21,546 nt of DNA from JALZOC01 sp038320555 (GCA_038320555.1 JBBQEJ010000084.1:1-21546), one strand, 5' to 3'; positions 1-7,426 are shown, numbered from the stretch's first letter. Notes: generated by a model not told the origin, from the sequence alone. Numbers and translations are program-made.

Positions 1-137
1 TCCTGCGTCAGCTCATCGGTGTCGCGTCCACCCGACATCCGCCGCACGAGGCTGTGCACTCGCGGCAAGTGCGCGTGATACACCCGCTCGAATGCGGACA
101 CATCTCCCGCCGCAGCCAGCGCCACGTCATCAGTCAT
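1..137 (-). CDS. ECF RNA polymerase sigma factor, N-terminal part, cut by window edge
   Basis: Reading leftward from an ATG at 137, the first 45 codons give a protein opening MTDDVALAAAGDVSAFERVY, then a stretch like LPRVHSLVRRMSGG and DTDELTQ. This is the usual start of sigma-70 region 2 in ECF sigma factors: an alanine-rich helix with AFERVY, then the D-x-x-D/E-L-T-Q segment that leads into the core-binding helix. The gene runs off the left end, so regions 2.2 to 4 cannot be seen. The frame stays open upstream, with a GTG at 155 and a TTG at 185 as other possible starts. An AAAGGAG tract at 187-193 sits almost on the TTG and far from the ATG, so the start is uncertain. Which stress it answers cannot be told. 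Confidence 0.75.
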   Translation of the reverse strand, partial: MTDDVALAAAGDVSAFERVYHAHLPRVHSLVRRMSGGRDTDELTQ

Positions 138-204
138 GTCGGCCGTAGTCAGCACGGCTGCGCACCGTAGCGCGAATGCCTCCAAGCTCCTTTCCTACAT
201 CAGA

Positions 205-231
205 TTGGATGCACCCGGCCGCCGAAAGGTT
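205..231 (-). promoter_or_regulatory. Candidate ECF-type promoter of the left-edge sigma gene
   Basis: On the minus strand an AACCTTT element (231-225) is followed by a CATCCAA element (211-205). From AACC to CATC the gap is 16 bases, matching the general shape of ECF promoters (an AAC core at -35 and a short C-T-rich -10). Its place upstream of a sigma gene would suit autoregulation. This is pattern matching on one site; no second copy was found in the window. Confidence 0.35.
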
Positions 232-240
232 GGAACGCGT

Positions 241-264
241 TTAGTGTCGGGGGCGCGACACTAA
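241..264. terminator. Perfect 9-bp inverted repeat at the end of the M23 gene
   Basis: TTAGTGTCG (241-249) and CGACACTAA (256-264) are perfectly complementary around a 6-base loop. The stop codon of the M23 peptidase gene (261-263, minus) lies inside the right arm. Neither side has a run of T, so it is not a textbook intrinsic terminator. It may act as a bidirectional stop or a 3' mRNA stabiliser. Confidence 0.5.
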
Positions 265-971
265 CGGAGGATATCGTAAGGGTCGATGGGGGCGCCCCCC
301 CACCAGTGTTTGGCGGATGTCAGCCTGAAGACGGCAAAGTGAAGGTGGGGGGTGTTCTTGGGGGCATTCCCGGACGTTCCGACATAGCCGATGATTTGCC
401 CCTTTCTTACCTTGTCGCCTTCGTGCAGAGCATCCGCATAGCGTTCGAGGTGCGCGTAGTAGTAACAGAACTGTTCGGTCGGGTCGAATTGATAGATGGT
501 CGTCCCGCCCGCCTTGCTCTCGAATAACCGCGCGATGGTGCCGTCGTCGACGGCCTTCACGGGGGTGTTTCGCGGCGCGAGAATGTCGATCGCCTCGTGC
601 GCACGGGTCCCGCTTCGGCGATCCTCGAACGATCGAACGAGCTGCTCTGGTTTCACGCCATAGACAGGTATCTCGAACTTCCGGTGTGTGAGCGCCTCGG
701 GGGGAGCCGCCTTGATGGTCGGAGTCGCCTCGACGGCCGGGGCGCCTGACGGAGCGGGCGTCAGCCGCGGCCGTTCCTCGAGGATCGGTGCGTCAACATC
801 TGCGAGGCCGTCGTCGCTCGAGACCGAGCCCGATGCCCTGACGATCGGCGTGGGCACGCCGTGGCCGTATTTCGTGATGAGCACGGCGACAAGCGCCGCG
901 CCTGCGACGAAACCGCAGGCGGCGCCAATTGCGAAGGTGCGAATCGTTCGTTTCTGTTCGGGCTTGATCAA
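261..971 (-). CDS. M23 family metallopeptidase (LytM-type peptidoglycan endopeptidase), membrane-anchored
   Basis: A protein of 236 residues with one N-terminal membrane segment (about 13-33), a Pro/Ala-rich linker (about 40-95) and a C-terminal M23 domain (about 100-225). The zinc-site residues are visible: H125 and D129 in HEAID, and H209 and H211 in HLHF; H174 in YYAHL fits the remaining conserved His. M23 enzymes cut peptide cross-links in peptidoglycan, so this one probably acts in the periplasm while tethered to the inner membrane. The start is TTG at 971, chosen because CGGAG lies about 8 bases upstream and the membrane segment follows at once. It lies 76 bases after an L,D-transpeptidase gene on the same strand, with a strong hairpin between them. 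Because all metal ligands are present it is probably an active hydrolase rather than a degenerate activator. Confidence 0.88.
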   Translation of the reverse strand: MIKPEQKRTIRTFAIGAACGFVAGAALVAVLITKYGHGVPTPIVRASGSVSSDDGLADVDAPILEERPRLTPAPSGAPAVEATPTIKAAPPEALTHRKFEIPVYGVKPEQLVRSFEDRRSGTRAHEAIDILAPRNTPVKAVDDGTIARLFESKAGGTTIYQFDPTEQFCYYYAHLERYADALHEGDKVRKGQIIGYVGTSGNAPKNTPHLHFAVFRLTSAKHWWGGAPIDPYDILR

Positions 972-1011
972 AGCACGCTCCGGTCCGAGATATGCCGGGG
1001 TCTTTCGGATG

Positions 1012-1050
1012 TAGGGGGGGCCGTTCAGCGCGGTCTGAAGGCCGCCCCTA
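1012..1050. terminator. Long imperfect hairpin between the transpeptidase and M23 genes
   Basis: The arms at 1012-1028 and 1035-1050 pair over 15 base pairs with one G/G mismatch and one bulged G, leaving a 6-base loop. The outer arms read TAGGGG and CCCCTA. The right arm contains the stop codon (1048-1050) of the L,D-transpeptidase gene. With no T tract, it could be a terminator, an mRNA-processing site that sets different levels for the two genes, or one copy of a REP-like dispersed palindrome. No second copy is in this window. Confidence 0.5.
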
Positions 1051-2067
1051 CTCAGTGAACACGACGCGTGTGCCCGGTTTCACCAACGATGCAAGCTTGA
1101 GCGCGTCCCAGTTGGTCAGGCGTACGCATCCGTGTGATTGGGTACGGCCGATCGTTGCGGGCTTCGGCGTGCCGTGCAGCCCATAGTGCTCCTTTGAGAT
1201 GTCGACCCACACGAGACCGACCGGGTTATTGGGTCCCGGAGGTATCGTGGCCTTCGTGTGCGAAGGTTCGGCGTCCCAGAACAGATCGGGGTTGTAGCGA
1301 AACGTCGGATGGAACGTCACGCCGGTAACCTTCCACTCGCCGATCGGCAAAGGGTCGTGCTCGCTGCCCGTCGTTACTGGAGCGTAAAAGAGAACGCGGC
1401 CCGTTGAATCGGTCAGGGTCAGCGCGGAACTGCTCTTGGCGACGGTGACAACCACGTCGGGCTTGTGGGGCGCTTCGGGGTGGGCGGCCGCGCTGCCGCG
1501 CGCCTGAGGTGTGCCTCGCCCGGCCGTCCCGCGGCCCCCAGCGGCGTCTTTTGCCGCCGGTTCCTTCGCGGCCGGCGGCGCGGGCAGCACCATCGGCTCG
1601 ACGTTGGGCACCTGGATCTCCTGGTCCGCCGCGAACGTGACGCCCGGGTTCAACTGCTGCAGAAACGCCGGCGTCGAGTGAAAGCGTTCGGACAGCGCTT
1701 CAAGCAGCGAGGTGTAACCGAGAGCAGGGAGCTTCGCCATTTCCATCATGTCGGTCGGCATCCGCTCGATGAACGGGCCCGCGGCATCTTCCGCGGTGAT
1801 GCGGTACTTCGTAACCGCTTCCACCGACGGTGTCCCCTCGTTGCCGCTCTTCTGAAACAGCGCGAGCGCCTTTTTCGTGTTGGCCCCCATCCGTCCATCG
1901 ATGACGCCCGGCGAGAACCCTGCGCGATCCAGCGTCACTTGCAACTGCAAAGCATTACCACCCTCCCCGGAGCCTTGCCCGCGGGCCGTCGCGGGCTGCG
2001 GCTTCGGAGCGGAACCGGGCGTCTGCAAGAGGGCGACTACGATCGAGAGAGCAATAGATATGTGCAT
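1048..2067 (-). CDS. L,D-transpeptidase (YkuD domain) with peptidoglycan-binding and LysM-like modules
   Basis: A protein of 339 residues. It opens with a short hydrophobic signal segment (1-15) and then a PG_binding_1-type module (about 38-72, with the LDRAGFSPGVIDG and KKALALFQ pattern). A LysM-like stretch follows (about 112-156, ALSERFHSTPAFLQQLNPG then IQVPNV), then a Pro/Ala/Gly linker (160-203), and the YkuD catalytic domain to the end. The catalytic signature SHGCVRL is at 311-317 with nucleophile C314, and the upstream HGT is at 298-300. Such enzymes form 3-3 cross-links in peptidoglycan or attach proteins to it. The start ATG at 2067 has no strong Shine-Dalgarno sequence, and the gene begins 14 bases after the phosphoesterase stop, so translation may be coupled. 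Together with the M23 gene it forms a cross-linking plus cutting pair. Confidence 0.9.
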   Translation of the reverse strand: MHISIALSIVVALLQTPGSAPKPQPATARGQGSGEGGNALQLQVTLDRAGFSPGVIDGRMGANTKKALALFQKSGNEGTPSVEAVTKYRITAEDAAGPFIERMPTDMMEMAKLPALGYTSLLEALSERFHSTPAFLQQLNPGVTFAADQEIQVPNVEPMVLPAPPAAKEPAAKDAAGGRGTAGRGTPQARGSAAAHPEAPHKPDVVVTVAKSSSALTLTDSTGRVLFYAPVTTGSEHDPLPIGEWKVTGVTFHPTFRYNPDLFWDAEPSHTKATIPPGPNNPVGLVWVDISKEHYGLHGTPKPATIGRTQSHGCVRLTNWDALKLASLVKPGTRVVFTE

Positions 2068-2128
2068 GTCTTATCTGTTCTCTATCTTGTGGATGTCTTC
2101 GTCAGTGTGTGTCTGTGTTCATCTGTGG
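2068..2128. repeat. Degenerate CAGATGAACA-type repeat tract
   Basis: On the minus strand this stretch begins CCACAGATGAACACAGAC and goes on with variants such as AAGACATCCACAAGATAGAG and AACAGATAAGACATG. The units share the core ACAGAT/ACAGAC at roughly 10-12-base spacing but are decayed. The tract encodes the last codons of the phosphoesterase and the short gap before the transpeptidase gene. Its composition, rich in A and C, is unlike the surrounding coding sequence. Confidence 0.35.
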
Positions 2129-2933
2129 CGTGCGGTTCTTGCCGGGGGTTTTCCTCCGCGCGGCGATCCCCGCCAGCGCGGCGGTCGTCAGCGGTCGCCA
2201 CATCGATTTCCAGGAGCCGGAACGGCCGGTCTGGAAATACCTCACGCATGAGCGACATCGAGACGTTGTAGACCGGGACGTTCTTGGAGGTGCGGCCTTC
2301 TGGCTGGCCATGATGCGCGTGTCCATGGAGCACGGCGGTAACGGGGTAGCGGCCCAGGGGTTCCTCCAGCCGGCTGCAGCCCAGGAACGGGAAGATCTCG
2401 AGCGGCTCTCCTTCAACCGTGCCCTGGATCGGCGAGTAGTGAAGGATCGCAATGCGATGATCGTTGCGCAGCCGCGCGAGCGCCGATTCGAGCTTCAGCG
2501 CCTCATTGACAGCTTCGTGTACGAACTTCTTCATGATGTCTTCGCCCCACGGGCCGAGCGCCCCGCGGCCGAAGCCGCCCGCAAATCCCTTCACGCCAGC
2601 GAAGCCGATCCCAAGGATTTCCGTCGTGTCGCCGTCGAGTGGCACGACGGCCGAGTCGACAAGAATCTGCCGTATCTCGTCCTGCTGCGAGGATTCGTAA
2701 TCGTGGTTGCCCAGCACCGCAACCGTCGGAATCTTGATAACAGCCATTTCGCGCATCAGGGCGCGCGCCTCTTCGGCCAGTCCATAGTCGGTCAGGTCGC
2801 CGCATAACACGAGGATGTCGGCAGCCTCGCTGATTTGGCTGAAGAGCGGCTGCAGCAGCCCCGGCGTGGCCGCGCGGCCGTAGTGGATATCGCCGAGTGC
2901 GGCGATGCGGACGACGTTCTTCGCTGAAGACAT
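2082..2933 (-). CDS. Calcineurin-like metallophosphoesterase
   Basis: A protein of 283 residues with the full set of dimetal phosphoesterase motifs: D15-x-H17 in GDIHYG, G45-D46 in LVLCGDLTD, G75-N76-H77-D78, H165 in AILHYSP, and the H203-G-H205 motif in LHGHAHHG. No signal peptide or membrane segment is seen, so it is probably cytoplasmic. The substrate cannot be named: the family includes nucleotide, lipid-precursor and protein phosphatases. ATG at 2933 is the first start and leads straight into the first beta strand. The last 37 or so residues (after LLEID at 241-245) are charged and low-complexity and come from a degenerate repeat tract, so they look like a later extension past the original end. 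Confidence 0.85.
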   Translation of the reverse strand: MSSAKNVVRIAALGDIHYGRAATPGLLQPLFSQISEAADILVLCGDLTDYGLAEEARALMREMAVIKIPTVAVLGNHDYESSQQDEIRQILVDSAVVPLDGDTTEILGIGFAGVKGFAGGFGRGALGPWGEDIMKKFVHEAVNEALKLESALARLRNDHRIAILHYSPIQGTVEGEPLEIFPFLGCSRLEEPLGRYPVTAVLHGHAHHGQPEGRTSKNVPVYNVSMSLMREVFPDRPFRLLEIDVATADDRRAGGDRRAEENPRQEPHATDEHRHTLTKTSTR

Positions 2934-3010
2934 ACCTCTCCCGGATGGGACGGAGCAAGATGCATACCGCGGAAAAAGGGCAGTAGGACGAAGTCGGTCG
3001 GGGTGGCGTC

Positions 3011-3262
3011 TTAAGACCTCGCTCCCACATCACGAAGCTGTTGATCGAGCGTGGCAATGGCCTGCTCGAGCATGCGCCTGTGAGCGGGGGCCGTGGCGCG
3101 GCTGAGGTCTTGCCGGGCGCGCGTCCGCGTCAGTTCCAATGTGCGCCGGCGTTGCTCGATGATACGGTCTTCCGGCGACATCGCCGGCCGCGGGCTCTTT
3201 CTGTCTCGTGCCGCCTCTTCCTGCTGGGCTTCTACCGACTTCGATTCAAAACCTCGAGCCAT
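3011..3262 (-). CDS. Small charged helical protein of unknown function (83 residues)
   Basis: I do not recognise a named family. From ATG at 3262 it gives 83 residues beginning MARGFESKSVEAQQEEAA, with a long Arg/Gln/Glu-rich stretch (SPEDRIIEQRRRTLELTRTR and the following residues to about 75) that should be helical or coiled coil. It has no cysteines, membrane segment or signal peptide. A longer frame opens upstream, but the GC-poor TACAAT box at 3274-3269 argues that coding starts at 3262. It lies 77 bases before the metallophosphoesterase, same strand, and could be the first gene of that run. The even charge pattern and the ordinary codon use of the core support a real gene. Confidence 0.6.
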   Translation of the reverse strand: MARGFESKSVEAQQEEAARDRKSPRPAMSPEDRIIEQRRRTLELTRTRARQDLSRATAPAHRRMLEQAIATLDQQLRDVGARS

Positions 3263-3268
3263 GCCTTC

Positions 3269-3274
3269 ATTGTA
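3269..3274 (-). promoter_or_regulatory. Candidate -10 box (TACAAT) placed for a leaderless start
   Basis: TACAAT on the minus strand ends 6 bases before the ATG at 3262, so a transcript starting about 7 bases downstream would begin on or beside the start codon. No convincing -35 hexamer is visible at 16-18 bases. The GAAGG immediately before the ATG is too close to serve as a normal ribosome binding site. Confidence 0.4.
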
Positions 3275-3337
3275 CGGTGCCCCGGCGAACGCGCTGTGGG
3301 GAATCGTGGACCTCACGGATCGTCCTGAGCGTCCAAC

Positions 3338-3343
3338 TATAAT
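3338..3343 (+). promoter_or_regulatory. Consensus -10 box (TATAAT) of the tesA-ybbA-ybbP operon
   Basis: A perfect TATAAT in a GC-rich setting lies 9 bases before the GTG start at 3353. A transcript starting at about 3350 would have a leader of only about 3 bases, and the gap GGAACCCTA holds no Shine-Dalgarno sequence. The -35 region is weak. Confidence 0.5.
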
Positions 3344-3352
3344 GGAACCCTA

Positions 3353-4099
3353 GTGCCCATTCTTCGCCGGTATTCCCGCCTTCCAGGGCCCCTTGGTGTG
3401 TGTGTGCTCGTGGTGCTCGCGAGCGCCTGCGCCGCCTTGGCAATTGGCTGTGGGGTGGACAAGCCGGGTGATCAGCCCGCCTCGCAGCGCGCGCCTCAGA
3501 CTCCTCCCGATCCTCCGGCTTCGCGCACCGAAGATGAACGGCCCAAGATTGCGATTCTTGGCGACAGTTTGACGGCCGGCCTCGGGCTGCTAGAGACGCA
3601 GTCATATCCTCACCTTCTGCAGAAGAAAATCGACGCGGATGGGTTTCGGTACGAAGTAATCAACGGCGGCGTGTCGGGTGATACGTCCGCGGGGGGCCTG
3701 CGCCGTCTCGATTGGGTAATGCAGGAAGACGTTCGTGTGTTGATTGTGGCGCTTGGCGCGAACGACGGCCTTCGCGGACTGTCGGTGTCCGAGATGAAGC
3801 ACAATCTTGGGAAGATTATCGAAACCGCGCGTGCGAAACACGTGAGTGTGATCCTCGCCGGCATGGAAGCGCCGCCGAACTACGGGGCCGAGTACGCGTC
3901 CTCGTTCCGGCAGGCGTACCGCGAGCTCGCCCTGCAGTACCGCGTGCCGCTCATTCCATTTCTCCTCGACAAGGTTGCAGGACAGACTGCGCTGAACCAG
4001 GCCGACGGCATCCACCCCAATCCTCAGGGAGCCGAGATCGTGGCTGACACCGTCTGGAACGTGCTCAAACCGCTGCTCGATCAACTCTCTGTCTCATGA
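3353..4099 (+). CDS. tesA: TesA-like SGNH/GDSL esterase (arylesterase / lysophospholipase L1), probable lipoprotein
   Basis: A protein of 248 residues. An N-terminal hydrophobic segment (about 12-33) ends at cysteines 26 and 33; AIGC at 30-33 is a plausible but imperfect lipobox. A Pro-rich linker follows, then the SGNH fold. Block I is GDSLTAG with nucleophile S72, block II is NGGVSGDTS with G106, block III is GAND with N137, and block V is DGIHPN with D218 and H221. The family hydrolyses thioesters, aryl esters and lysophospholipids in the periplasm. The gene overlaps the following ATPase gene by 4 bases (ATGA), so the two are probably translated together. In Escherichia coli tesA is divergent from ybbAP; here the three are co-directional. 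The GTG start is the first in frame after the TATAAT box. Confidence 0.88.
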   Translation: MPILRRYSRLPGPLGVCVLVVLASACAALAIGCGVDKPGDQPASQRAPQTPPDPPASRTEDERPKIAILGDSLTAGLGLLETQSYPHLLQKKIDADGFRYEVINGGVSGDTSAGGLRRLDWVMQEDVRVLIVALGANDGLRGLSVSEMKHNLGKIIETARAKHVSVILAGMEAPPNYGAEYASSFRQAYRELALQYRVPLIPFLLDKVAGQTALNQADGIHPNPQGAEIVADTVWNVLKPLLDQLSVS

Positions 4100-4821
4100 T
4101 CGAGCTTCGCGGCGTTTCGAAGTCGGTTCCGAGCGGGAGCAGCGTGCTCACGATTCTTCATCCGATCGATCTGGTCGTACCTGACGGAAAGGTCGTCGCG
4201 ATTACGGGGGCATCGGGCAGTGGAAAGTCGACGCTGCTCGGGCTGATCGCAGGCCTCGATGCGCCGACTGGCGGGCACATTGCTATCGACGGTGTCGATA
4301 TCACGGCGCTTGACGAGGACGCGCTCGCTCGGCTGCGTGGCAGGCGCATCGGCTTCGTGTTCCAGTTCTTTCACCTGCTCCCGTCGCTGACCGCGCTCGA
4401 GAACATCCTCGTGCCGATGGAGATTGCGGGGGTGCCGGGAGCGCGAACGCGGGCGATCGCGCTGCTCGAGGAAGTAGGCCTGTCGCAGCGGGGCCATCAC
4501 TATCCGTCGCAGCTTTCAGGCGGCGAACAGCAGCGCGTCGCCATTGCCCGTGCACTCGCCAACGACCCGCCGCTGCTGCTGGCCGATGAGCCGACCGGAA
4601 ATCTCGACAGCACGACAGGCCGGCAGATCATCGATCTTCTTCTGCAGGCCAATCGCTCGCGAGGCACGACCCTGCTTCTCGTGACACACGATCCGGAGCT
4701 TGCCGCGGTTGCCCATATGTCCGTCGCGCTTCGTGACGGGCGGGTGGTTTCGCAGACGGGACCGGATCCCGCACCCCCGATCCCGGATCCCACATCCCAC
4801 ATCCCGGATGCCGGCCAGTGA
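4096..4821 (+). CDS. ybbA: ABC transporter ATP-binding protein, YbbA/LolD type
   Basis: A protein of 241 residues with all ABC ATPase motifs: Walker A GASGSGKST (38-46), Q-loop Q90 in FVFQFFHLLP, signature LSGGEQQR (140-147), Walker B LLLADEP (160-166) and H-loop H198. These features fit the MacB/LolD/YbbA branch that powers FtsX-type permeases. It overlaps tesA by 4 bases and the permease by 4 bases (GTGA), so all three should be made in fixed proportion. The last 18 or so residues (223-241: DPAPPIP, DPTSHIP, DAGQ) form a heptapeptide pattern encoded by a 7-bp DNA repeat. They are probably not part of the ATPase fold. Confidence 0.9.
   Translation: MIELRGVSKSVPSGSSVLTILHPIDLVVPDGKVVAITGASGSGKSTLLGLIAGLDAPTGGHIAIDGVDITALDEDALARLRGRRIGFVFQFFHLLPSLTALENILVPMEIAGVPGARTRAIALLEEVGLSQRGHHYPSQLSGGEQQRVAIARALANDPPLLLADEPTGNLDSTTGRQIIDLLLQANRSRGTTLLLVTHDPELAAVAHMSVALRDGRVVSQTGPDPAPPIPDPTSHIPDAGQ
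4766..4814. repeat. Heptamer array, seven 7-bp units of ATCCCGG/ATCCCAC type
   Basis: Seven consecutive 7-base units fill 4766-4814: ATCCCGC, ACCCCCG, ATCCCGG, ATCCCAC, ATCCCAC, ATCCCGG, ATGCCGG. The array encodes the C-terminal tail of YbbA. Because 7 is not a multiple of 3, the protein repeats every 21 bases as a heptapeptide. On the other strand the consensus is SYGGGAT, similar in form to the two other heptamer arrays in this window. Confidence 0.85.
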
Positions 4822-7412
4822 ACTTCGTCCTCAAGATGGTCGCCCGGGAGCTGCGCGCGTCATGGCGGCGGCTGCTGTTCTTCTTCGTCTGCGTGGCGAT
4901 TGGGGTAGCCGCTATCGTCACGCTGCGCTCGATCATCCAGAGCATCCGTACCGGTTTGATGCGCGAGGCGCGCGCGACGATCGCTTCCGACGTGCTCGTG
5001 CAGAGCACTCGGCCCTGGACCCCGGAAATCCGCGCCGAGCTCGACGACCGGCTGGCGAAGGCCCCGGTGCAGGCTCGCACCGAATCGATCGAGACCGCGA
5101 CGATGGTTCGAGCCGAGCGCGGCGCGCCCGTCGCGCGGATGGTCGAGCTCCGGGGCGTCGAAGCGGGTTACCCGTTTTACGGGACAGTCGTGCTGCAGAA
5201 CGGCGCACCGTACTCACACGCCCTGATCGAGCATGCCGGAACACTGGTCAGGCCGGAACTCCTTGCACAACTTGGCGTAAAACTCGACGACAGGATTCTG
5301 ATCGGCGGGCAACCATTCACGATTCGCGGTGTGATCGACCAGGAACCAGGTCGCCGCGTCGGCGGATTCAGCCTGGGATCGCGAGTCCTCGTGGACCTCG
5401 TTGATCTAAGAAAGACGGGCCTCCTCACGTTTGGAAGCCGCGCCAACTACCAGCTCCTGTTGAAAGTGCGCGCAGACGGCGTGGACAACCTGACGCGCGA
5501 CGTCCGTGCGGGCTTCCGCGATCGATTCGTAACAGCGCGATCCTATCGATCCACTGAAGATCAAATCGGCGAGAGCCTGCAGCGGGCCGAGAACTTTCTC
5601 AGCCTGGTCGGCTTCGTCATTGTCGTCCTTGGCGGGATCGGGGTGTGGAGTGTCACGCGGGTGTTCGTGCGACAGAAAATCCGAAGCGTGGCCATCCTGA
5701 AGTGCGTGGGTGCGTCCACGGCGCAGGTGCTCGCAACGTATGTGCTGCAGGTTGCGCTGCTCGCTGCTGCGGGAAGCCTGATCGGCGTTGCCATTGCGGC
5801 GGTGGCGATTCGTGCGATCCCTGCTGCGCTGACCGAATCGTTCGGAGGCCTGCCGTACGGGTTGACCGGCTCGGCGGTGTTGCAGGGTCTGACGGTTGGT
5901 CTGCTCGTGTCGGTCTTGTTCGCCCTGGTGCCGCTCCTCGATATCCGTCGCATCAAGCCGCTGTTGCTGATTCGCGGGGCCGACACAACCATTGCGGTCA
6001 CGCCCACCGCCGCCGGCGCTCGCGGCCTGAGCGCGAGACTCCGCCACATCGACTGGCTCCAGATGGGGCTTGCGGCCGCGGTCGGCGCGGCGCTCGTCGG
6101 GGTGGCCTCGTGGCAGGCAGGATCCTGGCGGGCCGGGGCAGCCGTCAGCATCGGATTCGCGGCTGTGTCAGCCGTGCTCTATGTCGCCGCGTTCGCGCTG
6201 GTGCGGTTCGTGATGCCGCTCGCTTCGGCCCCGTGGTTTCCGCTGCGCCATGCGGTCATCAGCCTGCGTCGTCCGGGCAACCAGACGCGGGTGATTCTGC
6301 TGGCGGTCGGGCTTGGTAGTTTCTTTGTCCTCGGTGTCCGCGCCCTGCAGAGCAACCTGGTCTCAGAATTTGACGTCGGCGTGACCCGGGGTGGCGCCGA
6401 CATGTTCATCATCGACGTCCAGCGCGACCAGGTGGAGGGCGTGCAATCGCTGTTGCGCGAGCGACAGGATCCGGGAACCAGCCCCGCGCGCCTCGTGCCG
6501 GTCCTGCGCGCCCGCGTGACGGCGGTACGTGGCCGTGACGTCAACCTCGAAAATGTAGGCGACGTCCGCGGCCGCGGCTCACTCGCGCGCGAGTACGTCA
6601 TCACTTATCGCGACAACCTCGAGTCCAACGAGCGAATCGTCGAGGGAAAGTTCTGGAACGGCGCCGGGCCGCTACCCGCCGATGCGCCGCTCTCGGAAGT
6701 TTCCGTCGAGGAGAGCATTCACGAGCGATTCAACATCCACATCGGCGACGAGATGCGCTTCGACGTGCTCGGGCGGACGCTGGCCGCCCGCGTGACGAGC
6801 ATCCGTCACGTCGAATGGGGGGATGCGCGCAGCGGCGGGTTCATGTTCGTCTTCCGCCCCGGTTCGCTGTCGCAGGCGCCGCATACCTTCATCGGCTTCG
6901 TCAAGGCGCCCGACGATCCGACCGCGCGCGCGCGTCTTCAGTACGACCTCGTCGCGCGGTATCCGAACATCACCGCGATTGACGGCCGCGAGATTCTTGC
7001 GCGGATTCAACACGTCATCGACAATGCCGTTCTCGGGATCTCCGTCGTGGGCGGCATTGCGCTGCTGAGCGGCGTGCTCATCCTGATCGGCGCCGTCGCC
7101 ATGACGAAGTTTCAGCGCGTTTACGAGTCGGCCATTCTGCGCACCCTTGGCGCGAGCACCCGGCTCCTGATGACGACCCTGGCGATCGAATATTGCGCGC
7201 TGGGACTGCTGGCTGGAGCCATCGGCGCGGCCGGGGCGCTGGGGTTGAGCTGGGGAGTGACGCGCTACGTGTTCGATATTTCCTGGCGACCGGTGCCTGG
7301 CCTCCTCGCGGCCGGCGCGCTCCTGACGGCGCTTCTCGTCGTGGCCGTCGGTGTGCTCGCGAGCGCGGATGTATTACGGAAAAAGCCGCTCGCAACATTG
7401 CGAGCGGAGTGA
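4818..7412 (+). CDS. ybbP: FtsX-type ABC transporter permease, YbbP-like
   Basis: A protein of 864 residues, close to the length of YbbP permeases. Hydrophobic segments are visible at about 20-40, 260-282, 305-330, 352-375, 415-432, 440-465, 490-510, 738-762, 783-812 and 826-850: ten in all, the YbbP topology with two FtsX repeats. FtsX-like motifs such as VAILKCVGAS (291-300) and SAILRTLGAS (771-780) occur in each repeat. Large periplasmic domains lie at about 41-258 and 511-737. It should work with YbbA and the adjacent esterase, extracting lipids or other hydrophobic molecules from the inner membrane for hydrolysis; that role is inferred from the E. coli YbbAP-TesA association. The GTG start at 4818 overlaps the ybbA stop. 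The last codons fall in a 22-base palindrome. Confidence 0.9.
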   Translation: MNFVLKMVARELRASWRRLLFFFVCVAIGVAAIVTLRSIIQSIRTGLMREARATIASDVLVQSTRPWTPEIRAELDDRLAKAPVQARTESIETATMVRAERGAPVARMVELRGVEAGYPFYGTVVLQNGAPYSHALIEHAGTLVRPELLAQLGVKLDDRILIGGQPFTIRGVIDQEPGRRVGGFSLGSRVLVDLVDLRKTGLLTFGSRANYQLLLKVRADGVDNLTRDVRAGFRDRFVTARSYRSTEDQIGESLQRAENFLSLVGFVIVVLGGIGVWSVTRVFVRQKIRSVAILKCVGASTAQVLATYVLQVALLAAAGSLIGVAIAAVAIRAIPAALTESFGGLPYGLTGSAVLQGLTVGLLVSVLFALVPLLDIRRIKPLLLIRGADTTIAVTPTAAGARGLSARLRHIDWLQMGLAAAVGAALVGVASWQAGSWRAGAAVSIGFAAVSAVLYVAAFALVRFVMPLASAPWFPLRHAVISLRRPGNQTRVILLAVGLGSFFVLGVRALQSNLVSEFDVGVTRGGADMFIIDVQRDQVEGVQSLLRERQDPGTSPARLVPVLRARVTAVRGRDVNLENVGDVRGRGSLAREYVITYRDNLESNERIVEGKFWNGAGPLPADAPLSEVSVEESIHERFNIHIGDEMRFDVLGRTLAARVTSIRHVEWGDARSGGFMFVFRPGSLSQAPHTFIGFVKAPDDPTARARLQYDLVARYPNITAIDGREILARIQHVIDNAVLGISVVGGIALLSGVLILIGAVAMTKFQRVYESAILRTLGASTRLLMTTLAIEYCALGLLAGAIGAAGALGLSWGVTRYVFDISWRPVPGLLAAGALLTALLVVAVGVLASADVLRKKPLATLRAE
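7386..7407. terminator. Perfect 22-base palindrome in the last codons of ybbP
   Basis: CCGCTCGCAA (7386-7395) and TTGCGAGCGG (7398-7407) are perfect inverted copies with 2 bases between. It ends 2 bases before the TGA stop. No T run follows, so its terminator role is uncertain; it could instead protect the 3' end of the mRNA or bind a protein. Confidence 0.45.
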
Positions 7413-7426
7413 CCCGTGCGCTCACA

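Noticed and set aside
1465..2271. A 268-codon plus-strand frame
   Set aside because: It is antisense to the transpeptidase and phosphoesterase genes, both with complete catalytic motifs; no domain in the translation.
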